Of a stretch of DNA of 64,000 nt, positions 15,271 to 23,957 are shown in pieces (within the stretch, counting starts at the first letter, position 1; each line of letters opens with the position of its first letter). The notes under the pieces are model-generated. The model was not told where the DNA came from, did not search any database, and worked only from the letters and a program-made list of their open reading frames with translations. The stretch is from assembly GCA_902517495.1 (NCBI GenBank), contig CABYCO010000003.1:1-64000 (forward strand). The letters are read 5' to 3'. This DNA comes from an uncultured Pelagibacteraceae bacterium (lineage in GTDB: Bacteria; Pseudomonadota; Alphaproteobacteria; Pelagibacterales; Pelagibacteraceae). The position numbers were made by a program, and so were the translations under genes.

Positions 15271-18200
15271 ATGTATTTAACTGATGTTAGTATTAGAAGA
15301 CCTGCATTGTCATGGGTACTATCCTTAATATTAGTAGTCTTTGGAACTTTTGTTTTTTCAAAGCTACCTGTGAGAGAACTCCCCTCCGGTCTGCAACCCC
15401 CTGTGGTTCAAGTTCAAGTGGAATATGCCTCAGCTTCAGCTCCTATTGTTGATGAAGAAGTAACACAAGTGATAGAGGAAGTTATAGGTGGTGCAGAGGG
15501 AATAAAAAATATAGACGCTAAATCAGAAAATGGAAAAAGTACTATAAATATCGAATTTGATACTGATATTGACCTTGATAATGCGGCAAACGACGTAAGA
15601 GAGAGAGTTGCAAGAATTGTTGGAAGATTGCCAGCTGAATCTGAAGCCCCTAGAATACTTAAACAATCTGCAGGTTTTACAACTACAATGTGGCTTGCTT
15701 TATCCTCAGAAACCTGGAGCGATCTTGAGCTTGGAGATTATGCAGAGCGATATTTAGTTGATCAGTTTTCTAGCATTAAAAATGTTGGCCGAATAAGAAC
15801 AGGTGGCCTTAGGGAACAGAGTATAAGAGTATGGATAGATCCAATCAAATTAGCTGCAAACAATTTAACTATTCAAGAAGTAGAAAGATCTTTAAGAAAT
15901 GAAAATGTTCGATTACCTGCAGGTACACTTGAAGCTGAAAATATAGATTTAACGATCAATATCGATAAATCATACAATGACTTAGAAAAACTTAAGGGGC
16001 TCCCAATTAAGAAGGCTAAAGATAATATAGTAAGACTATCGGATATTGCAAATTTAGAATTGGGCCCTGTCACAGAGAAAGTTTTATTTAGAGCTCAAAG
16101 TAAAGGAGCATTAAATTTAAAAACCATGGGTATAGGAATTTATGCAAGAAGTGGAGCTTCAACTGTTGAATTATCAAAAGATGTTGAAAAAAAAATAAAA
16201 GAAATTAGAAAAACTTTACCTGGAGATTTAAATTTAGAAATAGCTTTTAATAGAGCTACTTATATTGGTGAAGCAATAAATGAGGTTTATAAAACTTTAG
16301 CTATAGCCTTTATACTTGTTGTAATAATAATTTATTTATTTTTAGGAAATTTAAAAGCAGTTATTGTTCCTGCAATAGCCTTACCTGTAAGTCTAATTGC
16401 AACATTCTTAGGATTATATATCTTTGATTTATCCATTAATATATTTGTCTTATTAAGTTTTATATTAGCAATTGGAATTATCACTGATGATTCAGTCATT
16501 ATGACCGATGCAATATATAGAAGAATTGAAAATGGTGAGACACCGTTGGTAGCAGCATATAAAGGCTCAAAACAAATTACATTTGCAATTATTGCAACAA
16601 CTCTTATTTTGGTTGCAGTATTTTTGCCTTTAATTTTCATTGAAGGTATTGCTGGAACTCTATTTAAAGAAACTGCAATAGCACTATCATTTGCAATAGT
16701 AGTGTCATCATTTGTTGCTCTAACACTTTCACCAATGCTGGGTAGTAAATTTCTTGATAAAAAGAAAAAATCTAATCTCCTTACAAGAGGATTTGATAAA
16801 TTTTTTCAAGGGTTTTTAAAATTTTATACTGAGACATTAGGATTTTGGATGAATAAGAAGAAAACAATAATAACGTTCATAATTTTTATTATTATTGCCT
16901 CTGGGGCTTTGTATAACTATACAAAAAAAGAATTGTTACCATTAGAAGATCGTGGAGTTTACTTAGTTATAGGATTCACTGATGAAGGAAGTTCATTCCA
17001 GTATACTCAAAAAAGGGCGGAGGATGTGGAAAAAAGACTTATTCCACTGCTTGATGGCGATAATAGTCCATACAATAGATTTTTAATGATAGTTCCAGGT
17101 TTTGGCTCTGAAAACAGCTTCTTAATTATCTCACTTTTAGATAATTGGAAAAATAGAAAACAGAATTCTCAAACAATAATGAGACAAGCAATTGGAAAAA
17201 TAGTTACAGTACCGCAAACACTAGCTTTTCCAATTTCTCCTCAGTCCATAAGAGTTTCTAGTTACAATAAGCCTGTTCAAATGGTTATTTATGGAAATAC
17301 TTATGAAGAGCTAGAACAAATACAGTCTCAAGTTATTAGAATGTTAAGAAAGAACAGGAATTTATCAAGACTTGAGTCTGACTACACAAGAAATAAACCT
17401 GAAGTAAATATTAAAATAAACAAAAATAAAGCAAAGGACCTAGGAATATCTACTGAAGCAATTGGTCAAACTTTAGAAACTTTGTATGGCGGTAAAACAG
17501 TCACAAAATTTAATAAACTTGGAAAAGAATACCCAATTATTTTACAACAATATTTAGAAGACAGAAAAAATAAAGAAAGTTTAAGTAAAATATTTGTTAG
17601 ATCAGAAAAAACTGGTAACTTAGTTTCACTTTCTAATCTTGTTGAGTTTAATGAGAAAGGAACAGCAAGTAAGTTGTCAAGATATAACAGACAACGCGCT
17701 GTAACAATATCCGCTAACATAAGTGAAGGCTATACTTTAGCTGAAGCAATTAATTATTTAGAGGAAACGATGACAAATGTTGCTCCGGATAAACAAATTA
17801 CCTGGAAAGGAAAATCAGAAGAATTAAAAGAAACAAGTAATGAACTTTATATTATATTTGCTTTAGCATTGTTGACTGCTTATCTTGTAATGTCAGCTAC
17901 TTTTAATTCGTTTATCCACCCATTTATAATTATATTAACTGTTCCTCTTGCAGTATTTGGAGGGTTAATATTTATTCTATTCTTAAATTCATCAATAAAT
18001 ATATTTTCACAAATAGCCTTGGTAATACTCATTGGTATTTCAACAAAAAATAGTATTCTTATAGTTGATTACGCAAATCAATTAAGAACTAAAGGTAAAG
18101 AAATTGAAAAAGCAGTAAAAGAAGCCTGCAGTTTAAGATTTAGACCAATTATAATGACATCCCTAAGTACAATGATTGCGATGTTGCCTTTAGTTATTGG

Positions 18201-18381
18201 GAATATTGGCCCAGGGGCTGGTGAAGGTTCGAGACTTGCTGTAGGCGCAACTATACTTGGTGGAATGATAATTTCTACCTTCTTTACTTTATATGTAACT
18301 CCGACGATGTATTTAACTTTAGCGAAAAATACGAAGAGAATTGATGCAGTTGATATAGAGCTTAAAAAACAATTAAACTAA
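15271..18381 (+). CDS. RND efflux transporter, HAE1 (AcrB-like) family
   Basis: 1036-aa inner-membrane antiporter, the full AcrB-like length, with twelve predicted spans: one at the N-terminus, a block at about 335-500, one at about 540 and a block at about 870-1010. Proton-relay residues are kept: the Asp pair near 406-407 in GIITDDSVI and the Lys near 924 in ISTKNSILIV. The large periplasmic loops (30-335 and 560-870) form the porter and docking domains. It exports hydrophobic compounds or lipids; the substrate is unknown. The final stop codon is shared in opposite orientation with the transglycosylase gene. Confidence 0.93.
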   Translation: MYLTDVSIRRPALSWVLSLILVVFGTFVFSKLPVRELPSGLQPPVVQVQVEYASASAPIVDEEVTQVIEEVIGGAEGIKNIDAKSENGKSTINIEFDTDIDLDNAANDVRERVARIVGRLPAESEAPRILKQSAGFTTTMWLALSSETWSDLELGDYAERYLVDQFSSIKNVGRIRTGGLREQSIRVWIDPIKLAANNLTIQEVERSLRNENVRLPAGTLEAENIDLTINIDKSYNDLEKLKGLPIKKAKDNIVRLSDIANLELGPVTEKVLFRAQSKGALNLKTMGIGIYARSGASTVELSKDVEKKIKEIRKTLPGDLNLEIAFNRATYIGEAINEVYKTLAIAFILVVIIIYLFLGNLKAVIVPAIALPVSLIATFLGLYIFDLSINIFVLLSFILAIGIITDDSVIMTDAIYRRIENGETPLVAAYKGSKQITFAIIATTLILVAVFLPLIFIEGIAGTLFKETAIALSFAIVVSSFVALTLSPMLGSKFLDKKKKSNLLTRGFDKFFQGFLKFYTETLGFWMNKKKTIITFIIFIIIASGALYNYTKKELLPLEDRGVYLVIGFTDEGSSFQYTQKRAEDVEKRLIPLLDGDNSPYNRFLMIVPGFGSENSFLIISLLDNWKNRKQNSQTIMRQAIGKIVTVPQTLAFPISPQSIRVSSYNKPVQMVIYGNTYEELEQIQSQVIRMLRKNRNLSRLESDYTRNKPEVNIKINKNKAKDLGISTEAIGQTLETLYGGKTVTKFNKLGKEYPIILQQYLEDRKNKESLSKIFVRSEKTGNLVSLSNLVEFNEKGTASKLSRYNRQRAVTISANISEGYTLAEAINYLEETMTNVAPDKQITWKGKSEELKETSNELYIIFALALLTAYLVMSATFNSFIHPFIIILTVPLAVFGGLIFILFLNSSINIFSQIALVILIGISTKNSILIVDYANQLRTKGKEIEKAVKEACSLRFRPIIMTSLSTMIAMLPLVIGNIGPGAGEGSRLAVGATILGGMIISTFFTLYVTPTMYLTLAKNTKRIDAVDIELKKQLN

Positions 18382-18977
18382 AATATAATATATTTTTTAG
18401 TAGTAAGTGATTTTCGACAATTGTTAAGCTGTGCCTTGTATTTCTTAGACTGATTTTCAACTTTTTTTGCTAAAAGAATAATTTTTTGATTCTTTTTATA
18501 ATTTTTGTAATTTCCCCAACCCTCATGATAAGCAACATATTGTTTAAAGGCATCATTTTTTGGGATTTTTAGGATCTTTTCTGTTTTGTTTGTATACCAA
18601 CCAATAAAATCTACACTATCTCTAAATCTTGTCCTAGTTGCATACTTGTTTCCTGTTTCCTCTTTGTATTGCTTCCAGGTTCCTCTAATTGCTTGAGAAT
18701 AACCAAAAGAACTTGACGGTCTTTTATAAGGAATAACTTTAAATAATTTTTGTCTAGGTGGTTTTGCCAACCAGTCAAAATCTGACTCCATTTTAATTAT
18801 AGCAAGTTGCAAATTAATAGGAGTGCCCCATTTTTCTTCAGTTTTTTTGGCATGTTTATACCAAAGATATCTTTCTGAAAAAATTGAACAGCCATCAGCA
18901 GTATTTTTAGGAATTGAGGAGCAAGCAGAAACTATAAAAAAGATTAAAAATAAATATATATTTTTGTTTCGAATCAT
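18378..18977 (-). CDS. Lipoprotein with lytic transglycosylase (SLT-like) domain
   Basis: 199 aa. The signal peptide ends in VSAC with lipidated Cys19. The lysozyme-like domain includes INLQLAIIKMESDFDW, where E64 is the likely catalytic glutamate, then SSSFGYSQAIRGTWKQY (the substrate-groove GYxQ motif) and AYHEGWGNY near 152-160. Such enzymes cleave the glycan of peptidoglycan, releasing 1,6-anhydro products. It is followed upstream by an SNase-like gene with an eight-base gap, suggesting co-transcription. Cleavage products would feed the AmpG, AmgK and MurU genes elsewhere in this window; that link is inferred. Confidence 0.82.
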   Translation of the reverse strand: MIRNKNIYLFLIFFIVSACSSIPKNTADGCSIFSERYLWYKHAKKTEEKWGTPINLQLAIIKMESDFDWLAKPPRQKLFKVIPYKRPSSSFGYSQAIRGTWKQYKEETGNKYATRTRFRDSVDFIGWYTNKTEKILKIPKNDAFKQYVAYHEGWGNYKNYKKNQKIILLAKKVENQSKKYKAQLNNCRKSLTTKKYIIF

Positions 18978-18985
18978 TTTGAATA

Positions 18986-19501
18986 TTATCTATTTTTTTT
19001 TCTCCATATCCAAGGATATTCGAATTGCATTTGCCATAAACCCAAGGAAAATTTTTTTGCATAAATCTGGTGTTTTCTAAATTTTCCATTTGAATATTTA
19101 GGATAATCAAATGCATAACCATTTTTGACCATAAAAACTGAGAGACTTTTACTTTTTACAAAACATTCTCCAATTAACCTACTATATTGATCTTTATTTT
19201 TTTCTATTCGACAATTGACAATCTGATTTCCAATTTTTTCAATAAGTTTTTCTTTGGATAGCTTTCCACATAGAATTTTGACATTATTTAGAATACATAA
19301 TTGTTTTTTTCCAAAAAAATAGCTTTCAGGGGCATCAATTCCACTAAAACGAATTTTCTTACTGTTAATTTTGAGTGTATCACCATCTATAATTTTTGCC
19401 TTGCCAGAAATTAAAAAATAATTATGGTCTGAAGAAACTGAGGGAATATTATTAAATAAGAGAAAAAAAAAACTAATTAAAATCAGTTTTTGCTTTTTCA
19501 T
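18986..19501 (-). CDS. Secreted thermonuclease-family (SNase-like) nuclease
   Basis: 171 aa with an N-terminal signal peptide (about 1-24, ending PSVSS). The SNase fold is seen in KIIDGDTLKIN, IRFSGIDAPES (the arginine and glutamate that match Arg35 and Glu43 of the staphylococcal enzyme) and DQYSRLIGEC (the second arginine). It would cut nucleic acid outside the cytoplasm, perhaps for nutrient recovery. Its start lies 29 bases inside the zeta-inhibitor gene; the start is kept because the signal peptide begins there. Three cysteines, C70, C78 and C97, could form a disulfide, consistent with a periplasmic place. Confidence 0.87.
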   Translation of the reverse strand: MKKQKLILISFFFLLFNNIPSVSSDHNYFLISGKAKIIDGDTLKINSKKIRFSGIDAPESYFFGKKQLCILNNVKILCGKLSKEKLIEKIGNQIVNCRIEKNKDQYSRLIGECFVKSKSLSVFMVKNGYAFDYPKYSNGKFRKHQIYAKKFSLGLWQMQFEYPWIWRKKNR

Positions 19502-19781
19502 TTAACTCGTCCATTTTTTTTCGTAGATCTTCATCTGGGATGTTTTTTTCTTTCAAATCCTCTTTAATTTTTCGAAAAACATCTTGATCTCCTGCTTCAG
19601 CAAAATCTGCTTTTATTACTGATTGAATGTACTCTTTTTCTTGATCTGAATTAAAACTTAATATTTGAGATACCCATTCTCCCAAATATTTATTTCGTCT
19701 AGCACTAACTTTGAATTGAAGCTCTTGATCGTGGGCAAATTTCTTTTCAAAACTTTTTTTTCTATCTTCAAATGAACTCAT
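19473..19781 (-). CDS. F1-ATPase inhibitor zeta subunit family (DUF1476)
   Basis: 102-aa DUF1476 protein. MSSFEDRKKSFEKKFAHDQE followed by ARRNKYLGEWVS and a helix-rich body (VIKADFAEAGDQDVFRKI) is the typical pattern. In Paracoccus this protein is the zeta subunit that blocks ATP hydrolysis by F1, with the inhibitory part at the N-terminus. Here the basic N-terminal helix is kept. The atpHAGDC operon is in the same window at 53142-57930. The gene overlaps the downstream nuclease gene by 29 bases in another frame. Whether it inhibits here is inferred. Confidence 0.87.
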   Translation of the reverse strand: MSSFEDRKKSFEKKFAHDQELQFKVSARRNKYLGEWVSQILSFNSDQEKEYIQSVIKADFAEAGDQDVFRKIKEDLKEKNIPDEDLRKKMDELNEKAKTDFN

Positions 19782-19845
19782 TTCAACAAATTAAAAAGAT
19801 TTAGCTTTATGTCAATCTAATTTAATTTATATTTATGGTAAATTT

Positions 19846-20556
19846 ATGAATAATTTAATACTTGTTAGACACGGACAAAGCGAATGGAACCTTGAAAACC
19901 GTTTTACTGGCTGGGTGGATGTGGGTTTAGCTGCTAATGGCAAACTAGAGGCTTGTAAGGCAGGTGAATTAATTAAGGAATTGAACCTTGAATTATCCTA
20001 TTTTTATACATCCTTGCAGACAAGATCGATTGAGACACTAAATTTAATACTCAATACAATGAGAGTTAAAGATCAAGATGTTGTTAATGCTTGGGAATTA
20101 AACGAGAGGCACTATGGTGCTTTAACAGGTTTAAATAAAGACGAAATGAAAAAACTTTATGGAGAAGAAAAAATTCATACTTTTAGAAGATCTTGGGATC
20201 AACCACCAGAGCCGCTTAAAAAAACAAGCCCATATCATCCTTTGAATATTGATATATATAAAAATGTTCCGAAAGAAAAAATTCCAGATACAGAGTCTTT
20301 AAAAAATACTTATGAAAGAGTAATACCTTTTTACAAAAAAAATATTGAACCTAAATTAAATAAAAACATTATTATATCAGCTCATGGAAATTCAATTAGA
20401 TCATTATGCAAATACTTATTTAATTTAGATAATAAAAAGATTTCGAGCTTAGAAATACCAACTGGTAATCCTTTATTGATTGAAACTGAAAAAGGAAATA
20501 TTAAGAAGGTAAGATATTTAGATAAGGATAGAGCAAAAGATCTTTTAGTTTTCTAA
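19846..20556 (+). CDS. gpmA: 2,3-bisphosphoglycerate-dependent phosphoglycerate mutase
   Basis: Glycolytic/gluconeogenic enzyme interconverting 3- and 2-phosphoglycerate. 236 aa. The phosphorylated histidine is H9 in LVRHGQSEWN, followed by RFTGWVDVGL, the ELNERHYGALTGLNK loop (proton donor Glu and conserved His) and ISAHGNSIRSL with the second catalytic His. The family's usual length is about 230-250. The gene is alone on its strand, with 64 bases upstream, and its stop shares bases with that of murU on the other strand. Confidence 0.95.
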   Translation: MNNLILVRHGQSEWNLENRFTGWVDVGLAANGKLEACKAGELIKELNLELSYFYTSLQTRSIETLNLILNTMRVKDQDVVNAWELNERHYGALTGLNKDEMKKLYGEEKIHTFRRSWDQPPEPLKKTSPYHPLNIDIYKNVPKEKIPDTESLKNTYERVIPFYKKNIEPKLNKNIIISAHGNSIRSLCKYLFNLDNKKISSLEIPTGNPLLIETEKGNIKKVRYLDKDRAKDLLVF

Positions 20557-21239
20557 GTAAATAATTTTTCGTATATTTCAAAATCAGTTAAATGCTTGAA
20601 TTCACCTTTATGCTCATAACCGTAGAGTTTGCTTTCTCTCAAAAGCGCATCCCATATTTCAGATATAGGAAAATAATTTAATTGTTTATGAGATATTAAG
20701 TCCTTATTAAATATTTGACATCCAGTATATTTAAAATTATTTATTTTTTCCTTTAGAAGGATATTATTTTTTATCTCAAAATCTCCATTAAATCTTTTAT
20801 CAAAACATGTAGAGTTATTTACAATTAATAAAATGTTTTTCATTTTTCTTTCAAAGTAAATTTTTTCCATTGCATCAATTGAGTTGATATAACTATCATT
20901 CCAAATTGTATCTGGATTGATTACTAGAACATCGTCCTCATTAGATTTATTTATAAGACTTAGAGTACCACCTCCTGTTCCTAAGATTGTCTCACCATCA
21001 TCTATAATTTCAATATTTAATGGGAAATTTTTACTATCAATAAAATCTATGATCTTTTCTTTTAAATAAAAAACATTAATTTTAATTTTTTCGATTTTTA
21101 TTTTTATAAGAAAATTAATTGTATTTTCTAATAAGGTTTCATTTTTATAAACTATTAATGGCTTAGGCAAACTATCTGTTATCGGTTGTACTCTCTTTCC
21201 AAATCCAGCGCAGAGTATTAGGGCAGTTTTAATTTTCAT
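20553..21239 (-). CDS. murU: N-acetylmuramate-1-phosphate uridylyltransferase-like nucleotidyltransferase
   Basis: Transfers a nucleotide to a sugar-1-phosphate. The N-terminal signature LILCAGFGKRVQPITDSLPKP (the GxGxR...K pattern of nucleotidyltransferases) starts at residue 5 of the start used here. I chose ATG ending at 21239 over one at 21263 because it leaves the family N-terminus intact and shortens the overlap with amgK from 35 to 11 bases. Within-family marks are DDGETILGTGGG and VLVINPDTIW. Downstream of amgK it would make UDP-MurNAc, the MurU step of the peptidoglycan recycling pathway known in Pseudomonas and many alphaproteobacteria. The neighbour supports this over a general sugar nucleotidyltransferase. 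Confidence 0.8.
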   Translation of the reverse strand: MKIKTALILCAGFGKRVQPITDSLPKPLIVYKNETLLENTINFLIKIKIEKIKINVFYLKEKIIDFIDSKNFPLNIEIIDDGETILGTGGGTLSLINKSNEDDVLVINPDTIWNDSYINSIDAMEKIYFERKMKNILLIVNNSTCFDKRFNGDFEIKNNILLKEKINNFKYTGCQIFNKDLISHKQLNYFPISEIWDALLRESKLYGYEHKGEFKHLTDFEIYEKLFT

Positions 21240-22179
21240 AAGACTTTCTAATTTTTCTATCAAAGTTTTTACTTAAAAGGTAATTTAAGTCTTCGAATAT
21301 ATGATTATTCAAAGTTCTGTAATCGATTAACTCCCATGCATGAGGTATAAGTTGAAGATATTTATTTTTTTTATCTCTTACAGATAATCTAGTAAATATG
21401 CCAATTATTTTTAAATTCCTTAAGACAGATAAGATATCAAAATCATTTTTGAACTTTTTAAGATTTAATTGTTTATTTTTTTTTATGAATTCATCAAAAA
21501 TATATTTTTTAGTCTTAATGTCTGTTTTAAACCTGACATCATCAATAAGAGAAGCTAAATCATATGCAATATTACCATAGACAGCATCTTGACTATCTAT
21601 CAGACCTAAACCTTTTTTAGTAATCATTAAATTAGATATATGAAAATCTCGATGTACAAAAACTTTATTTTTGTAATAGATATTGTTTAGTAATTTTTTA
21701 AATATCTTATTAAATTTAATTTTTAAAATTCTACTTTTTCCTCTTTTAACGTATTTTGGTAAATACCAGTCTAAAAATAAATTAGACTCATCTAATAATT
21801 TTTTTAATGAATAGTCTGGTACTTTATAGTTAGTTTTCAAAAATGTTTTTTGATATTTAGTTTTTATATTTTTGATGCTGATTAATAAATTTATAATTTT
21901 TTTATAATAAATTTTTTTATTTATTGATTTTTTTTGAAATTTTTTAAAAACTGTTAAATCGCCAAAATCTTCAATCTCAATATAATTATTTTTATAATTC
22001 TGGGATATTAATCTTGGGGCTAAAATATTTTTTTTAATTAATATTTTATTAATAGCATCGTATTCTAACAAATTACTTTTTTTGTTTTTTACACAATGAA
22101 CAAGAATATTTTTTTTTCCTCTATAAAAATTTCTAAATGATGCATCTCCAGTTAGTTTTTTTAATTTATTTAAATTCAT
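21229..22179 (-). CDS. amgK: Anomeric MurNAc/GlcNAc kinase (AmgK-like phosphotransferase)
   Basis: 316-aa aminoglycoside-phosphotransferase-fold kinase. The catalytic loop FVHRDFHISNLMI (HxDxxxxN pattern) is near 172-184 and the metal-binding LIDSQDA follows at about 191. The protein is very lysine-rich and divergent, and an N-terminal GDASFRNFYRG is like the AmgK start. In AmgK the kinase phosphorylates MurNAc at C1, preparing it for MurU, which bypasses de novo UDP-MurNAc synthesis. The gene follows tsaE with a 14-base overlap and is followed by murU, the arrangement found in Caulobacter-type bacteria. Sugar specificity is not shown. Confidence 0.8.
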   Translation of the reverse strand: MNLNKLKKLTGDASFRNFYRGKKNILVHCVKNKKSNLLEYDAINKILIKKNILAPRLISQNYKNNYIEIEDFGDLTVFKKFQKKSINKKIYYKKIINLLISIKNIKTKYQKTFLKTNYKVPDYSLKKLLDESNLFLDWYLPKYVKRGKSRILKIKFNKIFKKLLNNIYYKNKVFVHRDFHISNLMITKKGLGLIDSQDAVYGNIAYDLASLIDDVRFKTDIKTKKYIFDEFIKKNKQLNLKKFKNDFDILSVLRNLKIIGIFTRLSVRDKKNKYLQLIPHAWELIDYRTLNNHIFEDLNYLLSKNFDRKIRKSYEN

Positions 22180-22645
22180 TAATTATTTTTTTGTTTTTTG
22201 AAATTATTGTAAGATAACGCTCAGTATAACTTTCATTATATTTAAAGATTAAGCTAATACTATTTTTTATTTTTAGTTTTTTTATAATTTCTGGCCATTC
22301 AACTAGGGTTATCTGTTTTTCTAAATTTTCTTGGATACCTAAGTTATTAAGCTCTTTTTCATTTTTAATTCTGTATAAATCGAAATGCTTTATTAAAATT
22401 TTTTTTATCTGATACTCATTAGTAATATTAAAAGTAGGACTAAGAACTTCTGATAATTTCTGTCTATTTATTCTTTGAAATGAATTAATAATATATTTTA
22501 TGAAAGTAGTTTTTCCTACACCTAGATTGCCAGTTAAAAGTATGAAATCTCCTAAATTAATATGCTTACAAAGACGTTCAGCTATAAGTTTAGTATCTTT
22601 TTCTTTAGAAATATTAATCTTGCCGCTTCTAGTAGCGATAAGCAT
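22166..22645 (-). CDS. tsaE: tRNA threonylcarbamoyladenosine biosynthesis protein TsaE
   Basis: ATPase needed with TsaB, TsaC and TsaD for the t6A modification at position 37 of ANN-decoding tRNAs. 159 aa, with Walker [10 protein letters not shown] at 39-47, [11 protein letters not shown], and the IKHFDLYRI and LVEWPEII segments of this family. Its start lies 17 bases inside the end of ahcY and it overlaps amgK by 14 bases. The gap between these unrelated functions is typical of a packed genome; co-transcription from ahcY to murU is likely. Confidence 0.92.
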   Translation of the reverse strand: MLIATRSGKINISKEKDTKLIAERLCKHINLGDFILLTGNLGVGKTTFIKYIINSFQRINRQKLSEVLSPTFNITNEYQIKKILIKHFDLYRIKNEKELNNLGIQENLEKQITLVEWPEIIKKLKIKNSISLIFKYNESYTERYLTIISKNKKIINEFK

Positions 22646-23915
22646 GAGGCTTGTATGGTCCCTCTGGTGTTACACTTATATAGTCAGCTTGCTCTTTAGA
22701 TAGTGGCGTTAATTTTGCACCAACTTTATCCAAGTGAAGTCTTGCTACCTTTTCATCTAAGTGTTTAGGAAGCACATAAACTTTATTTTCATAGTTATCT
22801 GAGTTATTCCAAAGCTCAATTTGAGCAATAACTTGGTTAGTAAATGATGCACTCATAACAAAACTTGGGTGACCAGTTCCACAACCTAAATTTACAAGTC
22901 TACCTTCAGCTAACAAGATTAATCTTTTATCATCTGGGAATGTTATTTCGTGAACTTGGGGTTTTACTTCATCCCATTTATAATTTTTCAATGCCTCAAC
23001 TTGAATTTCATTATCAAAGTGTCCAATGTTACATAGAATAGATCTGTCTTTCATATCTCTCATATGATCTGCTGTTACTACATCTTTATTTCCAGTTGCA
23101 GTTACAACAATATCTGCTTGACCTATCACTTCATCCATTAATACTACTTCGTAACCTTCCATAGCAGCTTGCAATGCGCAAATAGGATCAGTTTCCGTTA
23201 CTAAAACTCTTGCTCCACTTTGTCTTAAAGATGCTGCACTACCTTTTCCAACATCACCAAAGCCTGCAACGATTGCAACTTTTCCTGACATCATTACATC
23301 AGTAGCTCTTTTAATTCCATCAACTAAACTTTCTCTACACCCATATAAGTTATCGAATTTTGATTTTGTTACTGAGTCATTAACATTAATTGCTGGCACT
23401 AACAATTGTCCTTGTTCTTCCATTTTTTTAAGCGCTAAAACACCTGTTGTTGTTTCTTCGCTTAAGCCTTTTATACCTTTTAATAAATCTTTATAATCCT
23501 TATGCATAAGAGCAGTAAGATCTCCACCATCATCTAAAATCATGTTAGGTATCCAATCCTTTTTACCTTCAATAGTTTGTTTAACACACCACCAATATTC
23601 TTCCTCTGTCTCACCCTTCCAAGCAAATACTGGGATACCAGCTTTTGCGATTGCTGCTGCTGCATGATCTTGTGTTGAAAATATATTGCATGAAGACCAT
23701 CTACACTCTGCACCTAAATCAACTAAAGTTTCAATTAAAACTGCAGTTTGAATTGTCATATGAAGACAACCTAAAATTCTTGCACCTTTAAGAGGATTTT
23801 TGCCTTTATATTCGGCTCTTACAGCCATTAATCCTGGCATTTCAGTCTCTGCTAGAGAGATTTCTTTTCTTCCAAATTCTGCTTCGTTAATATCTTTTAC
23901 TTTATAATCTGTCAT
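22629..23915 (-). CDS. ahcY: Adenosylhomocysteinase (S-adenosyl-L-homocysteine hydrolase)
   Basis: Splits S-adenosylhomocysteine to adenosine and homocysteine, removing the inhibitory product of methylation. 428 aa. The N-terminal [17 protein letters not shown] and [16 protein letters not shown] are hallmarks, the NAD-binding loop is [13 protein letters not shown], and the C-terminal PYKPHAYRY tail is the usual end. The 17-base overlap of the end with tsaE is notable because that tail closes the active site of the partner subunit. The upstream gap to chvG is 42 bases, with no SAM/SAH riboswitch seen. It links to the methionine-cycle gene metX elsewhere in the window. Confidence 0.97.
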   Translation of the reverse strand: MTDYKVKDINEAEFGRKEISLAETEMPGLMAVRAEYKGKNPLKGARILGCLHMTIQTAVLIETLVDLGAECRWSSCNIFSTQDHAAAAIAKAGIPVFAWKGETEEEYWWCVKQTIEGKKDWIPNMILDDGGDLTALMHKDYKDLLKGIKGLSEETTTGVLALKKMEEQGQLLVPAINVNDSVTKSKFDNLYGCRESLVDGIKRATDVMMSGKVAIVAGFGDVGKGSAASLRQSGARVLVTETDPICALQAAMEGYEVVLMDEVIGQADIVVTATGNKDVVTADHMRDMKDRSILCNIGHFDNEIQVEALKNYKWDEVKPQVHEITFPDDKRLILLAEGRLVNLGCGTGHPSFVMSASFTNQVIAQIELWNNSDNYENKVYVLPKHLDEKVARLHLDKVGAKLTPLSKEQADYISVTPEGPYKPHAYRY

Positions 23916-23957
23916 AAGGTAAGGCTTGTAGCAACTTTATTTATATTAATCAACTTT

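Noticed and set aside
23916..23957. Possible SAM or SAH riboswitch before ahcY
   Set aside because: Only 42 bases separate chvG and ahcY and none of the known SAM-II or SAH core sequences is present.
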